A stretch of 12,102 nucleotides of DNA from Chloroflexota bacterium (GCA_016219235.1 JACRBO010000269.1:1-12102), one strand, 5' to 3'; positions 4,346 to 11,407 are shown, numbered from the stretch's first letter. Made by a program: numbers and translations. The notes: a model not told the origin generated them from the letters alone.

Positions 4346-6565
4346 ATGAACGAAGCAAAAACATTCACGACCACGCTTGGCCGTGACACGATTACGGTTG
4401 AAACCGGCAAGCTGGCTAATCAGGCCAGCGGCGCGGTGACGGTGCGCCTGGGCGACACGCTCATCCTCACCACCGCCACGATGGCGAAGACGCCGCGCGA
4501 AGGCATCGACTTTTTCCCGCTCAGCGTTGAATACGAGGAGCGATTGTATGCGGCGGGCCGCATCCCCGGCTCGTTTTTCCGGCGCGAAGGCCGCCCCGGC
4601 GAAGCGGCGATTCTGGTCTGCCGCCTGACTGATCGGCCTTTACGCCCGCTGTTCCCCGCCGATTTCCGCAACGACGTGCAGGTCGTCATCACGTCGCTGT
4701 CCGCCGATCAAGAACACCAGATCGACGTGCTCGCCATCAACGGCGCGTCGGCCGCGTTGACGATCAGCGACATCCCGTTTGAAGGGCCGGTCGGCGCGGT
4801 GCGCGTGGGCTACATCGACGGCGCATTCGTCGTCAATCCCACCTCGACTGAACTGAACAAGAGCACGCTCGATCTGCGGCTCGCCGGCACCGCCGACGCG
4901 ATCCTGATGGTCGAATGCGGCGCGAACGAACTGCCCGAAGCCCTGATGGTGGAAGCGCTGGATTTCGCCCACAAGGCTTTGCAGCCGATGATCGAACTGC
5001 AAAACCAGATGCGGGCCGCGTTGGGCAAGCCCAAGAATACGTCGTATCCGAAGTTCGCGGTGGCGTCCGATCTGGCCTCGGCCGTGCGGGCGCAGATCGG
5101 CGATCGGATGGCCGCGATCTTTGAAAAGGGCGGCAAGAAGGCCGACGTGTACGATGCACTCGACGAACTGGAAGCCTCCGTCAAGGAAGCGCTGAAAGAA
5201 ACCGTCGACGGCAAGGTCGTATCGAGCGTCTTCCACGATGTGGAAGCCGAAGTGGTGCGCTCGCGCATTCTCGATCGCGGCATCCGGCCCGATGGCCGCG
5301 GCCTGACCCAACTCCGCCAACTGGATGCTGAAGTCGATCTCAGCCCGCGCGCGCACGGTTCCGGCCTGTTCACGCGCGGCGAGACACAGGTGTTGAGCAT
5401 CGCCACGCTGGGCACGTTGAAAGACGCGCAGCAGTTGGACGGCCTCGCCCCTGAAGACACCAAGCGCTATCTGCATCATTACAACTTCCCGCCGTACTCG
5501 ACGGGCGAAGCCAAACCGATGCGCGGCTCATCGCGCCGCGAGGTCGGTCACGGCGCGCTGGCCGAACGCGCATTGTTGCCGGTGATTCCCGATGAACAAG
5601 CCTTCCCTTACACCATTCGTGTGGTCAGCGAAGTCATGTCCTCCAACGGCTCGACTTCGATGGCGTCGGTCTGCGGTTCGACGCTCTCGCTGATGGATGC
5701 GGGCGTGCCGATCAAAGCGCCTGTCGGCGGCATCGCGATGGGCCTGATCAGCGACGGCAGCCGCTTTGCCGTACTGACCGACATTCAGGGCCTGGAAGAT
5801 CACCTGGGCGACATGGACTTCAAAGTCGCCGGCACGACGGAAGGTATCACCGCGCTGCAGATGGACATCAAGATCAAGGGCCTGTCCAAAGAGATTATGG
5901 AGAAGGCTTTGGCGCAGGCGCGTGAAGCGCGCCTGACCATTCTCGATGTGATCAAGAACGCGCTGGCCGAACCGCGGGCGGACTTGAAGCCGCACGCGCC
6001 GCGCATCGCGACGATTCACATCAACCCCGATAAGATCGGCGCGCTCATCGGCCCCGGCGGCAAGAACGTGCGGGCCATCCAGGACGAGACCGGCGCGACG
6101 ATCGACATTCACGAAGACGGCACGGTTTACGTCGCCTCGACCAATGGTGAAATGGCCGAAGCCGCGCGCGCCCGCATCGAAGGGCTGACCGAATCCGTCG
6201 AGATCGGCAAGATCTACACGGGTAAGGTCGTGCGCATCACCGACTTTGGCGCGTTTGTGGAAATCGCGCCCGGCACCGACGGCATGGTACACATCAGCCA
6301 GTTGGCCGACTATCGCGCTCCCACCGTTGAATCCGTGGTGAAGTTGGGCGACGAAGTCATGGTCATGGTCACCGATGTCGATCCGCAAGGCAAGATTCGC
6401 TTGAGCCGGCGTGCGGTGCTGGAAGGGCTGACGCCCGAACAGGCCCGCGAGGCCGACAAGCCCCGATCGAGCGGTGGCGGCGACCGCGGCCGCTCGGGTG
6501 GCGGCGACCGCGGCCGATCAGGCGGCGGTGATCGACGCGGCGGTGGCAACCGCGATCGACGCTAA
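4346..6565 (+). CDS. pnp: Polyribonucleotide nucleotidyltransferase (PNPase)
   Basis: PNPase degrades RNA 3'-to-5' by phosphorolysis, as a trimer and often in the degradosome. At 739 residues it is slightly long for the family. Domains in order: RNase PH-like 1 (about 1-145, with [16 protein letters not shown] at 75-90); an alpha-helical linker (about 240-310); RNase PH-like 2 (about 312-545); KH (about 555-612, [20 protein letters not shown]); and S1 (about 620-690, [20 protein letters not shown] at 621-640). The catalytic Asp485 and Asp491 in EDHLGDMD correspond to E. coli Asp486 and Asp492. The 38-residue tail from about 702 is rich in Arg and Gly, with repeated SGGGDR units. The ATG at 4346 follows GGAGG by 9 nt. 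Together with rpsO it forms the classic rpsO-pnp pair, and an intrinsic terminator follows. Expression may be limited by the leader structures described separately. Confidence 0.99.
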   Translation: MNEAKTFTTTLGRDTITVETGKLANQASGAVTVRLGDTLILTTATMAKTPREGIDFFPLSVEYEERLYAAGRIPGSFFRREGRPGEAAILVCRLTDRPLRPLFPADFRNDVQVVITSLSADQEHQIDVLAINGASAALTISDIPFEGPVGAVRVGYIDGAFVVNPTSTELNKSTLDLRLAGTADAILMVECGANELPEALMVEALDFAHKALQPMIELQNQMRAALGKPKNTSYPKFAVASDLASAVRAQIGDRMAAIFEKGGKKADVYDALDELEASVKEALKETVDGKVVSSVFHDVEAEVVRSRILDRGIRPDGRGLTQLRQLDAEVDLSPRAHGSGLFTRGETQVLSIATLGTLKDAQQLDGLAPEDTKRYLHHYNFPPYSTGEAKPMRGSSRREVGHGALAERALLPVIPDEQAFPYTIRVVSEVMSSNGSTSMASVCGSTLSLMDAGVPIKAPVGGIAMGLISDGSRFAVLTDIQGLEDHLGDMDFKVAGTTEGITALQMDIKIKGLSKEIMEKALAQAREARLTILDVIKNALAEPRADLKPHAPRIATIHINPDKIGALIGPGGKNVRAIQDETGATIDIHEDGTVYVASTNGEMAEAARARIEGLTESVEIGKIYTGKVVRITDFGAFVEIAPGTDGMVHISQLADYRAPTVESVVKLGDEVMVMVTDVDPQGKIRLSRRAVLEGLTPEQAREADKPRSSGGGDRGRSGGGDRGRSGGGDRRGGGNRDRR
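6469..6540 (+). repeat. 24-bp imperfect tandem repeat encoding the PNPase RG-rich tail
   Basis: About three consecutive 24-bp units, with the shared core GGTGGCGGCGACCGCGGCCG in the first two, encode [16 protein letters not shown] and SGGGDRRG. The first two units differ at few positions; the third has diverged at several wobble bases. The unit length is a multiple of three, so copy-number changes would keep the frame. Confidence 0.8.
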
Positions 6566-6588
6566 GCCAGGTCTTTCGTCAATAACGA

Positions 6589-6626
6589 GTAGGGGCCGAT
6601 CTCAGATCGACCCCTACTTTCATTTT
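6589..6626 (+). terminator. Intrinsic terminator of rpsO-pnp
   Basis: GTAGGGGCCGATCT (6589-6602) and AGATCGACCCCTAC (6604-6617) form a near-perfect 14-bp stem with one C-A mismatch; the innermost pairs open as the loop. It is followed by TTTCATTTT. It begins 24 bp after the pnp stop codon and ends just before the promoter of the next gene. Confidence 0.9.
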
Positions 6627-6630
6627 GGCT

Positions 6631-6640
6631 GTGGTAAACT
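6631..6640 (+). promoter_or_regulatory. Extended -10 promoter of the GNAT gene
   Basis: GTGGTAAACT (6631-6640) carries TGn plus TAAACT, and is the same GTGGTA type seen at 791 and 3653. The ATG follows 9 nt after the hexamer, so the transcript would have a leader of only a few bases or none. No Shine-Dalgarno precedes the ATG. No good -35 is visible, and the terminator stem occupies that position. Confidence 0.5.
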
Positions 6641-6649
6641 TTCACCATC

Positions 6650-7552
6650 ATGACGACTATACTTACTTTTCGTCCCGTCGAACTTATGGACAAAGATCGA
6701 ATTCTGGCGTTTACCGCGCACACGTGGGGCGTGGACGAAGATGATTACATTCGCGACGTGTTCGATGACTGGCTGGCTGATCAAACGGGTGAATTCACGG
6801 CGGCTTTGATCGATGATCAAGTGGTGGCGATTGCGAAGCTCACCGATCTGGGCAACGGCGAGTGGTGGTTCGAGGGCTTGCGCGTCGATCCCGATTTTCG
6901 GCGGCGCGGCATCGCTTCGGCGCTGAATCGCTATCACGTCGATCTGGCGCGGCAGCTGGGCGGCAAGGTCATCCGCTATATGACAGCTTACGATAATGTT
7001 GGCAGCCAGACCATCGGCGCGCAGTCGGGCTTTCAACATACGGTTACCTTTGCGGCGCGGTTGGCGGCGGCTTCTGATGAATTTGATGCGCCTACAAAAT
7101 TGACGCAAGCCGATGTACTCGCCACGCTAACGTGGCTTGATTCGCCGTTGGTGCGCTATCAATACAACGCATTTCGCGATGCGTGGTCGGTGCAGACGAT
7201 GAGCGAAGCCGCCATCACGCGCGCGATTGCTGAAGGACGAGCCTTCGGCTTGAAGACAGCCGACGGGCGCGCTGAGCGCGTGGCTGCCTGGGCGGTTGTG
7301 CGCTCCGCCGAATACGACGACGACAGCGAAGACAATCGGTCGCATCGCCTGCGCGTCGATCACCTCGACGGCGAGCCGGGCGCGGTGATCGAACTGGCGC
7401 GGCAGCTGCGCGGCCTGGCGGCGCGGCTGCATCGATCAGAAGTGAGCGCGGGTGTCAGCGATTATGCGCCCTTGATTGACGCGTTGACCCAGGCCGGTTA
7501 TCAGATCAATCCTGAACATTTTGGTTTGTGGATCATGGAGTTGGCGCTATGA
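6650..7552 (+). CDS. GNAT-family N-acetyltransferase
   Basis: The 300-residue product has a GNAT domain in its first half. A beta-hairpin TAALIDDQVVAIAKLTDLGNG lies at about 50-70 (ends only). EWWFEGLRVDPDFRRRGIAS (71-90) is motif A, with the R-R-x-G-I-A loop that holds the acetyl-CoA pyrophosphate. A YDNVGSQTIGAQSGFQ segment (about 114-129) corresponds to motif B. The second half (about 145-300) lacks a clear acetyl-CoA loop and may be a degenerate second GNAT fold, a layout seen in other two-domain members. The substrate cannot be told from sequence; small molecules or protein amines are both possible. It starts directly at a GTGGTA promoter and ends in an ATGA overlap with the next gene. 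Confidence 0.9.
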   Translation: MTTILTFRPVELMDKDRILAFTAHTWGVDEDDYIRDVFDDWLADQTGEFTAALIDDQVVAIAKLTDLGNGEWWFEGLRVDPDFRRRGIASALNRYHVDLARQLGGKVIRYMTAYDNVGSQTIGAQSGFQHTVTFAARLAAASDEFDAPTKLTQADVLATLTWLDSPLVRYQYNAFRDAWSVQTMSEAAITRAIAEGRAFGLKTADGRAERVAAWAVVRSAEYDDDSEDNRSHRLRVDHLDGEPGAVIELARQLRGLAARLHRSEVSAGVSDYAPLIDALTQAGYQINPEHFGLWIMELAL

Positions 7553-7869
7553 AGCTGTTCAAGCGGACGATCAAAAGCGATCCGCCCCTGACGCAATCGC
7601 AGCAAGCCGACGCCGAACGCGAACGACGTGTCGCCGACCGTGAACCGATCGATTATTCGTATACGGTGTTCTGGACGAAGCAGGCGCGCCTGTGGGATGC
7701 AGCCGCTCGATCGGATGTGGCTGCCTGCTTGAGTAATCTGCTGAAATCGCCTGAATTTCAGGCTAATCCGTTCGATCGCAAGTACACGCTCGACGGCGTG
7801 GAGGGCGCGCATTCAGGCGCGAGTCTGATCGCGTTGGAGAAGGTGTTGGCGGCGCTGAAAAATGAGTGA
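7549..7869 (+). CDS. Hypothetical protein, 106 residues, coupled to the GNAT gene
   Basis: I do not recognise this family. The ATG at 7549 overlaps the stop of the GNAT gene (ATGA), and GGAG at 7535-7538 lies within that gene at a suitable distance, so translation is probably coupled. The protein begins basic (MKLFKRTIK), then has a charged, likely helical stretch QSQQADAERERRVADREP (17-34). Next come an aromatic patch IDYSYTVFWTKQARLWDAAA (35-54) and a helical C-terminus ending ALEKVLAALKNE. No signal peptide, membrane segment or metal motif is visible. It has no Cys-rich cluster; a single Cys is present. The overlap implies a function linked to the acetyltransferase, for example as a partner, but that is inference. 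Codon and base use resemble those of the neighbours, supporting a real gene. Confidence 0.8.
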   Translation: MKLFKRTIKSDPPLTQSQQADAERERRVADREPIDYSYTVFWTKQARLWDAAARSDVAACLSNLLKSPEFQANPFDRKYTLDGVEGAHSGASLIALEKVLAALKNE

Positions 7870-7882
7870 CGAGTCGACGTCG

Positions 7883-7905
7883 TGCCCGAACGTTTCTGTC
7901 GGGCA
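7883..7905 (+). repeat. Small hairpin after the 106-residue gene
   Basis: TGCCCGA (7883-7889) pairs with TCGGGCA (7899-7905). The following bases, TTCAGACTG, are not a T-run, so termination would at best be weak. Confidence 0.4.
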
Positions 7906-7931
7906 TTCAGACTGCCGATTGGAAATTTGTG

Positions 7932-7972
7932 CTGGCGGGCTTGCTGGATTCCCGCCAGATGCACGCGGGAAT
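7932..7972. repeat. Two competing hairpins of an ATTCCCGC-type intergenic repeat
   Basis: CTGGCGGG (7932-7939) pairs with CCCGCCAG (7951-7958), and ATTCCCGC (7948-7955) pairs with GCGGGAAT (7965-7972). They share the middle strand and cannot form together. Sequence of the form 'GGATTCCCGC...GCGGGAATGAC' is a familiar dispersed intergenic repeat in diverse bacteria. It ends 8 bp before the AAC(3)-family start codon, so it could also affect that gene's translation. Confidence 0.6.
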
Positions 7973-7980
7973 GACAAGTG

Positions 7981-8793
7981 ATGAGTGAAGCCGATACGAT
8001 TATCAAAATTGATGCACCGCGTACGCGCGAGAGTCTGGCGGAGGATTTGCGAGCCCTGGGCTTACAGTCGGGCATGGCCGTCATCGTGCATTCGTCGTTG
8101 AGCGCGCTGGGCTGGGTGTGCGGCGGACCGGTGGCGATGATTCAAGCGTTGATGGATGTGCTCACCCCCGAAGGCACATTGGTCATGCCCGCGCATTCCG
8201 GCGAACTGTCTGATCCGGCCGAGTGGCAGCATCCGCCCGTACCCGCCGAGTGGTGGTCGATCATTCGCGAGACGATGCCGGCCTTCGATCCGCAGATCAC
8301 ACCGACGCGCGGCATGGGCCGTATCGCGGAGACGTTTCGCGCCTGGCCGGAGGTGCGGCGCAGCTATCATCCGCAGGATTCATTTGCAGCTTGGGGCCAG
8401 CACGCAGGCTTTGTGACGGCTTCGCACACGCTGGACTATGGCCTGGGCGAGGGTTCGCCGCTGGCGCGGGTGTATGATCTGGACGGTCACGTTTTGTTGT
8501 TGGGTGTGCCGTATGGCAACAATACCTCGTTTCATCTGGGCGAGTATCGTGCGCCGAATGCTCCAGCCAAAGCGCAGGGCGCACCCATCTTTGAAAATGG
8601 CCGCCGTGTGTGGCAGGTCATTCACGACATCGACCTCGATTCCGACGTGTTCGATGAACTGGGCGCGGCTTTTGAAGCAGTCACGCCGGTGCGCCGTGGC
8701 TCGATCGGTTCGGCCGACAGCCGCCTGTTCTTGCAGCGCGCAGCAGTTGATTTTGCGACACAGTGGATCGCGCGACGGCGCGCTGGCGGTTGA
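7981..8793 (+). CDS. AAC(3)-family (aminoglycoside 3-N-acetyltransferase-like) protein
   Basis: The 270-residue product follows the antibiotic_NAT/AAC(3) family from end to end: [17 protein letters not shown] (34-50), [14 protein letters not shown] (61-74), [14 protein letters not shown] (107-120), [15 protein letters not shown] (128-142) with the conserved His130, and [10 protein letters not shown] (152-161). These are followed by [20 protein letters not shown] (172-191), the family's acetyl-CoA and active-site block. Clinical members acetylate the 3-amino group of aminoglycosides, but many chromosomal homologues (such as B. subtilis YokD) have other or unknown substrates, so resistance should not be assumed. 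The start could be GTG 7978 or ATG 7981, directly adjacent; neither has a good ribosome site (GGGA at 7967-7970). It follows the GNAT pair by 111 bp on the same strand. Confidence 0.92.
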   Translation: MSEADTIIKIDAPRTRESLAEDLRALGLQSGMAVIVHSSLSALGWVCGGPVAMIQALMDVLTPEGTLVMPAHSGELSDPAEWQHPPVPAEWWSIIRETMPAFDPQITPTRGMGRIAETFRAWPEVRRSYHPQDSFAAWGQHAGFVTASHTLDYGLGEGSPLARVYDLDGHVLLLGVPYGNNTSFHLGEYRAPNAPAKAQGAPIFENGRRVWQVIHDIDLDSDVFDELGAAFEAVTPVRRGSIGSADSRLFLQRAAVDFATQWIARRRAGG

Positions 8794-8815
8794 AACCGCG
8801 CCTACAACACGCAAA

Positions 8816-8844
8816 GCCGACCTCCGTCGGCCAGGGTGCTGGCC
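8816..8844 (+). terminator. Possible weak terminator / overlapping hairpins after the AAC(3)-family gene
   Basis: GCCGAC (8816-8821) pairs with GTCGGC (8826-8831) around a CTCC loop. GGCCAG (8829-8834) pairs with CTGGCC (8839-8844) around GGTG. The two overlap by three bases. Only GTATTA follows, not a T-tract, so the terminator call is weak; it may be a dispersed repeat. Confidence 0.4.
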
Positions 8845-8869
8845 GTATTAACGCAGATTTGCAACCATT

Positions 8870-8901
8870 GATTCGTTGACTCGCTGATTCGCTGACTCGT
8901 T
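8870..8901. repeat. Four tandem 8-bp repeats GAYTCGYT upstream of the response-regulator promoter
   Basis: GATTCGTT, GACTCGCT, GATTCGCT and GACTCGTT follow one another without gaps, ending 5 bp before the -35 box at 8907. They could be activator or repressor sites for the response regulator, although OmpR-type proteins usually bind repeats spaced 10-11 bp. They could also be simple-sequence expansion. Confidence 0.7.
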
Positions 8902-8906
8902 TCATT

Positions 8907-8942
8907 TTGCACATTCGTATCCTAAAGTTTATAATACGCTCA
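8907..8942 (+). promoter_or_regulatory. Strong sigma-70-type promoter of the two-component genes, leaderless start
   Basis: TTGCAC (8907-8912), a 17-bp spacer and a perfect TATAAT (8930-8935) make the best promoter on the plus strand. The expected start point, seven bases after the hexamer, is the A of the ATG at 8942. No Shine-Dalgarno is present, so the mRNA is probably leaderless. Confidence 0.8.
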
Positions 8943-9625
8943 TGGCAGACAAAATCCTGGTCGTTGAAGATGATGAAGGTATCGCGGGCACGTTGTATCG
9001 CGGCCTGACGTTCGAAGGCTACAAAGTCAACGTGGTGTATGACGGGTTGGCGGCGCTGGCTTCGGCGCGCGACGATCCGCCCGATCTGGTGGTGCTGGAT
9101 TGGATGCTACCCGGCCTGGACGGACTGGAAGTGTGCCGCCGCCTGCGGGCCGCCGGGCAGACGCCGATCCTGATGCTGACCGCAAAAGACGCGATCGCCG
9201 ATCGGGTGCACGGGCTGGACGCGGGCGCGGACGATTATCTCGTCAAGCCATTCGCCTTCGACGAATTGGTCGCCCGCGTGCGAGCCTTGCTGCGCCGCGC
9301 CAAACCCGTCGCCGAAGGGCAGGGCGAAGTGCTGCGCGTGGCCGACCTGATGATGGACACCGGCACTCGCGAAGTGCGCCGCAGCAATCGCAAACTGGAA
9401 TTGACGGCCAAAGAATTCGATCTATTGGAACTCTTCATGCGGCATCCGCGCCAGGTGTTGACGCGCGAAGTGATCTTCGATCGCATCTGGGGCTACGACT
9501 TCGGCGGTGAAAGCAACATCATCGAAGTGTATGTGCGCTACCTGCGGCAGAAGATGGAATCCGAGAACGAGCCGCGCCTGCTGCAAACCGTGCGCGGTTA
9601 CGGCTACGCGCTGCGTGAAGAATAA
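8942..9625 (+). CDS. OmpR/PhoB-family two-component response regulator
   Basis: The 227-residue protein has a receiver domain (about 1-118) and a winged-helix DNA-binding domain (about 130-226). The acidic pocket is Glu9-Asp10-Asp11, the phosphoacceptor is Asp53 in [13 protein letters not shown], the switch Thr is Thr80 in MLTAKD, and the conserved Lys is Lys102 in [20 protein letters not shown] (99-118). The output domain shows [18 protein letters not shown], the recognition helix [14 protein letters not shown] and the C-terminal wing [12 protein letters not shown]. Its partner is almost certainly the histidine kinase that follows on the same strand. The signal and regulon are unknown. The start is set by [10 protein letters not shown] at a promoter that puts +1 on the ATG. 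Tandem 8-bp repeats just upstream of the promoter may be its own binding sites, which is inference. Confidence 0.97.
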   Translation: MADKILVVEDDEGIAGTLYRGLTFEGYKVNVVYDGLAALASARDDPPDLVVLDWMLPGLDGLEVCRRLRAAGQTPILMLTAKDAIADRVHGLDAGADDYLVKPFAFDELVARVRALLRRAKPVAEGQGEVLRVADLMMDTGTREVRRSNRKLELTAKEFDLLELFMRHPRQVLTREVIFDRIWGYDFGGESNIIEVYVRYLRQKMESENEPRLLQTVRGYGYALREE

Positions 9626-9699
9626 GGGGATCAGGGATCAGGGATCAGGCGTAACGGAAACTCACTTTCCTGATCCCCAATCCCCAATCCCTGATCCCT
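9626..9699. repeat. Inverted array of GGGATCAG units between regulator and kinase genes
   Basis: Immediately after the TAA, GGGGATCA-GGGATCA-GGGATCAGG (9626-9649) is a tandem array of an 8-bp unit. The opposite arm (9669-9699) is CCTGATCC followed by CCAATCC units and CTGATCCC, so the two arms can pair over most of their length with a 19-nt loop. It might act as a terminator or attenuator between the genes, or as an RNA-stabilising stem, but no T-run follows. It resembles low-complexity GGGAT(C/T)AG repeats. Confidence 0.75.
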
Positions 9700-9748
9700 G
9701 TCCGTTGCCTGTCGTCTCTCATCCCCGCTTCATCCCCCGTTTAACCAG

Positions 9749-9777
9749 TTGCGGCATCATTGAATCGCAGTTACACT
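9749..9777 (+). promoter_or_regulatory. Candidate separate promoter for the sensor kinase
   Basis: TTGCGG (9749-9754), 17 bp and TACACT (9772-9777) give a moderate match, with a predicted start near 9784 and a leader of about 40 nt. If real, the kinase could be made independently of the regulator, which would fit the unusual 198-bp gap. The rest of this gap holds the GGGATCAG array, a C-rich stretch (9719-9740) and CATTGYG repeats. Confidence 0.35.
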
Positions 9778-9791
9778 CACTGGAAATTGAT

Positions 9792-9812
9792 CATTGCGCA
9801 TTGTGCATTGTT
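9792..9812. repeat. Three 7-bp direct repeats CATTGYK
   Basis: CATTGCG, CATTGTG and CATTGTT follow one another, flanked by ATTGAT and TAATTGA, just before the kinase start. This looks like a simple AT-rich repeat; no function is evident. Confidence 0.55.
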
Positions 9813-9823
9813 AATTGAGGCCT

Positions 9824-11407
9824 ATGTCCATTCGTTTGCGCTTAACGTTGTGGTATTCGCTGGTGCTGGCCGTGATGTTGGTTGCGCTGGGGGCCGGCAT
9901 TTATACCACGCTGTCTAATAACCTGCGAAACAATATCGACACGCAGCTGGCCGAGACCGCCGATCGCATCCTGAGCGCCAGCCGGGTGCGGAAATTTTCC
10001 AACATTTTGCAAGTGGACGTGCCGGAGGAACTGGATATCTTCAAGGCGCCGGGCGTGGCCGTCGTCGTGATCGACAACGATCATCAAGTCGTGCGCAAGT
10101 CGCGCAATGTGGGCGTCTTCAATGAGCCGTTCGATCCCGAAGCGCTGACGCTGGTTACGCCGCAAAACAGCGTGACGCATGATGTTACCGTGGGCGGCGC
10201 GCAGGTGCGGGTCTTTTCCGCGCCGATCGCCGTCAGCGATCAGCAAGTGGGTTATTTGCAGGTGGCGGCTTCGCTGGACGATGTGACTGAATCGCTGCGC
10301 CAGTTGGGGGTGTTGATGATGGTGGGCGGCGGGATCGGTTTGCTGGCGGCGGCCATCGTGGGCGCGTTTCTGGCGCGGCAGGCCCTGCAGCCGATGGACC
10401 GCATCACCCAGACGGCTGCCGCCATCGCGCGGGCGCGTGACCTCGATCGGCGGGTGACACAGCCGGGCAATCAAGACGAGATTGGCCGGTTGGCCGAGAC
10501 GTTCAACTTCATGCTCGATCGGCTGGACGGGCTGTTCAAATCACAGCAGCGGTTTGTGGCCGATATTTCGCACGAACTGCGCACGCCGTTGACGACGATC
10601 CGGGGCAATGTCGATTTGCTGCGGCGTATGGGCGGGGCTGATCCGGCCTCGCTGGAGGCGATCCGCACTGAAACCGATCGAATGACGCGGCTCGTCGGCG
10701 ATCTGCTGCTGCTGGCCCAGGCCGACGCCGGTCTGCCGATGCGGCGTGAAACCATTGAGGTCGATCGACTGGCGAACGAAATGGTGAAGCAGGTACAGGT
10801 GATCGCGGGGGCGGTCGACGTAGTGTTGCAGCGCGAGACGACTGATGCGCTGGTGATCAACGGCGACCCCGATCGGGTGCGGCAGTTGTTCTTGAATTTG
10901 ATCGATAACGCCATCAAGTACACGCCGCCGCGCGGACAGGTCACCGTGCGACTGGCGCGTGAGGATAGCTGGGTGCGCCTCGATGTGAGCGATACCGGCC
11001 CCGGCATTCCGCCGGAACATTTGCAGCCTGGCCCCAACGGCGTGCCGTTGATTTTTGAACGGTTCTATCGGGTGGAGAAGTCCCGATCGAGGGTGGCGGC
11101 GCTGAACGCGGGCAACGGTCGCCCGGGCAGCGGCACGGGTTTGGGTCTATCCATCGCGCACTGGATCGTGCAATCGCATGCAGGCCGCATCGACGTGCAG
11201 AGCGAGGCAGGGAAGGGCACGACGTTTACGGTGTGGCTGCCACTCAAGAAGGCGGATGCTTATACTGACGCGGTGTTGGCGGCGCTGCCGATGCCGTCTA
11301 CGGCGGCGGCGGTGCGTCCAGCAGACGCGGTGCGTCCAGCAGACGCGGTGCGTCCAGCAGACGCGGTGCGTCCAGCAGACGCGGTGCGTCCAGCAGACGC
11401 GGTTTAG
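9824..11407 (+). CDS. Membrane sensor histidine kinase (HAMP-HisKA-HATPase_c) with repeat tail
   Basis: The 527-residue protein has a first membrane helix (about 8-30), an extracytoplasmic sensor region (about 31-158), a second helix (about 161-184) and a HAMP linker (about 185-238). The dimerisation domain carries His250 in FVADISHELRTPLTTIRGN. The ATPase domain has the N box NLIDNAIKYTP (358-368), G1 box DTGPGIP (390-396), F box FERFYRV (411-417) and G2 box GSGTGLGLSI (435-444). The catalytic core ends near WLPLKK (471-476). After it comes a 50-residue Ala/Pro/Val-rich tail ending in five VRPADA repeats, not a usual part of such kinases. It should phosphorylate the upstream response regulator. 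The ATG at 9824 follows GAGG by only 3 nt; a TTG at 9815 is possible but less likely. It converges with the next gene with a 3-bp gap and no terminator between them. Confidence 0.96.
   Translation: MSIRLRLTLWYSLVLAVMLVALGAGIYTTLSNNLRNNIDTQLAETADRILSASRVRKFSNILQVDVPEELDIFKAPGVAVVVIDNDHQVVRKSRNVGVFNEPFDPEALTLVTPQNSVTHDVTVGGAQVRVFSAPIAVSDQQVGYLQVAASLDDVTESLRQLGVLMMVGGGIGLLAAAIVGAFLARQALQPMDRITQTAAAIARARDLDRRVTQPGNQDEIGRLAETFNFMLDRLDGLFKSQQRFVADISHELRTPLTTIRGNVDLLRRMGGADPASLEAIRTETDRMTRLVGDLLLLAQADAGLPMRRETIEVDRLANEMVKQVQVIAGAVDVVLQRETTDALVINGDPDRVRQLFLNLIDNAIKYTPPRGQVTVRLAREDSWVRLDVSDTGPGIPPEHLQPGPNGVPLIFERFYRVEKSRSRVAALNAGNGRPGSGTGLGLSIAHWIVQSHAGRIDVQSEAGKGTTFTVWLPLKKADAYTDAVLAALPMPSTAAAVRPADAVRPADAVRPADAVRPADAVRPADAV
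11311..11400 (+). repeat. Five identical 18-bp tandem repeats in the kinase C-terminus (VNTR-like)
   Basis: The unit GGTGCGTCCAGCAGACGC occurs five times in a row without a mismatch, encoding VRPADA units in the frame of the kinase. A partial sixth (GGT) precedes the TAG stop. Identity at every wobble base points to recent slippage expansion rather than old protein-level selection. Eighteen is a multiple of three, so copy changes would not break the frame. Confidence 0.97.

Noticed and set aside
4640..5479. 279-residue minus-strand open frame opposite pnp
   Set aside because: It is antisense to conserved PNPase domains, with a composition typical of shadow frames and no recognisable domain.
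5528..6388. 286-residue minus-strand open frame opposite pnp
   Set aside because: Also a shadow of the PNPase frame; it has no ribosome site and no family features.
7981..8793. Calling the gene an aminoglycoside-resistance determinant
   Set aside because: The family match is good, but many chromosomal members do not confer resistance and there is no mobile context here.
9626..9699. CRISPR or origin-type iterons
   Set aside because: The units are 8 bp, contiguous and arranged as an inverted array, with no replication or Cas gene nearby.
11311..11400. CRISPR-like array
   Set aside because: The copies are contiguous 18-bp units with no spacers and are in frame with the kinase; this is a coding tandem repeat.
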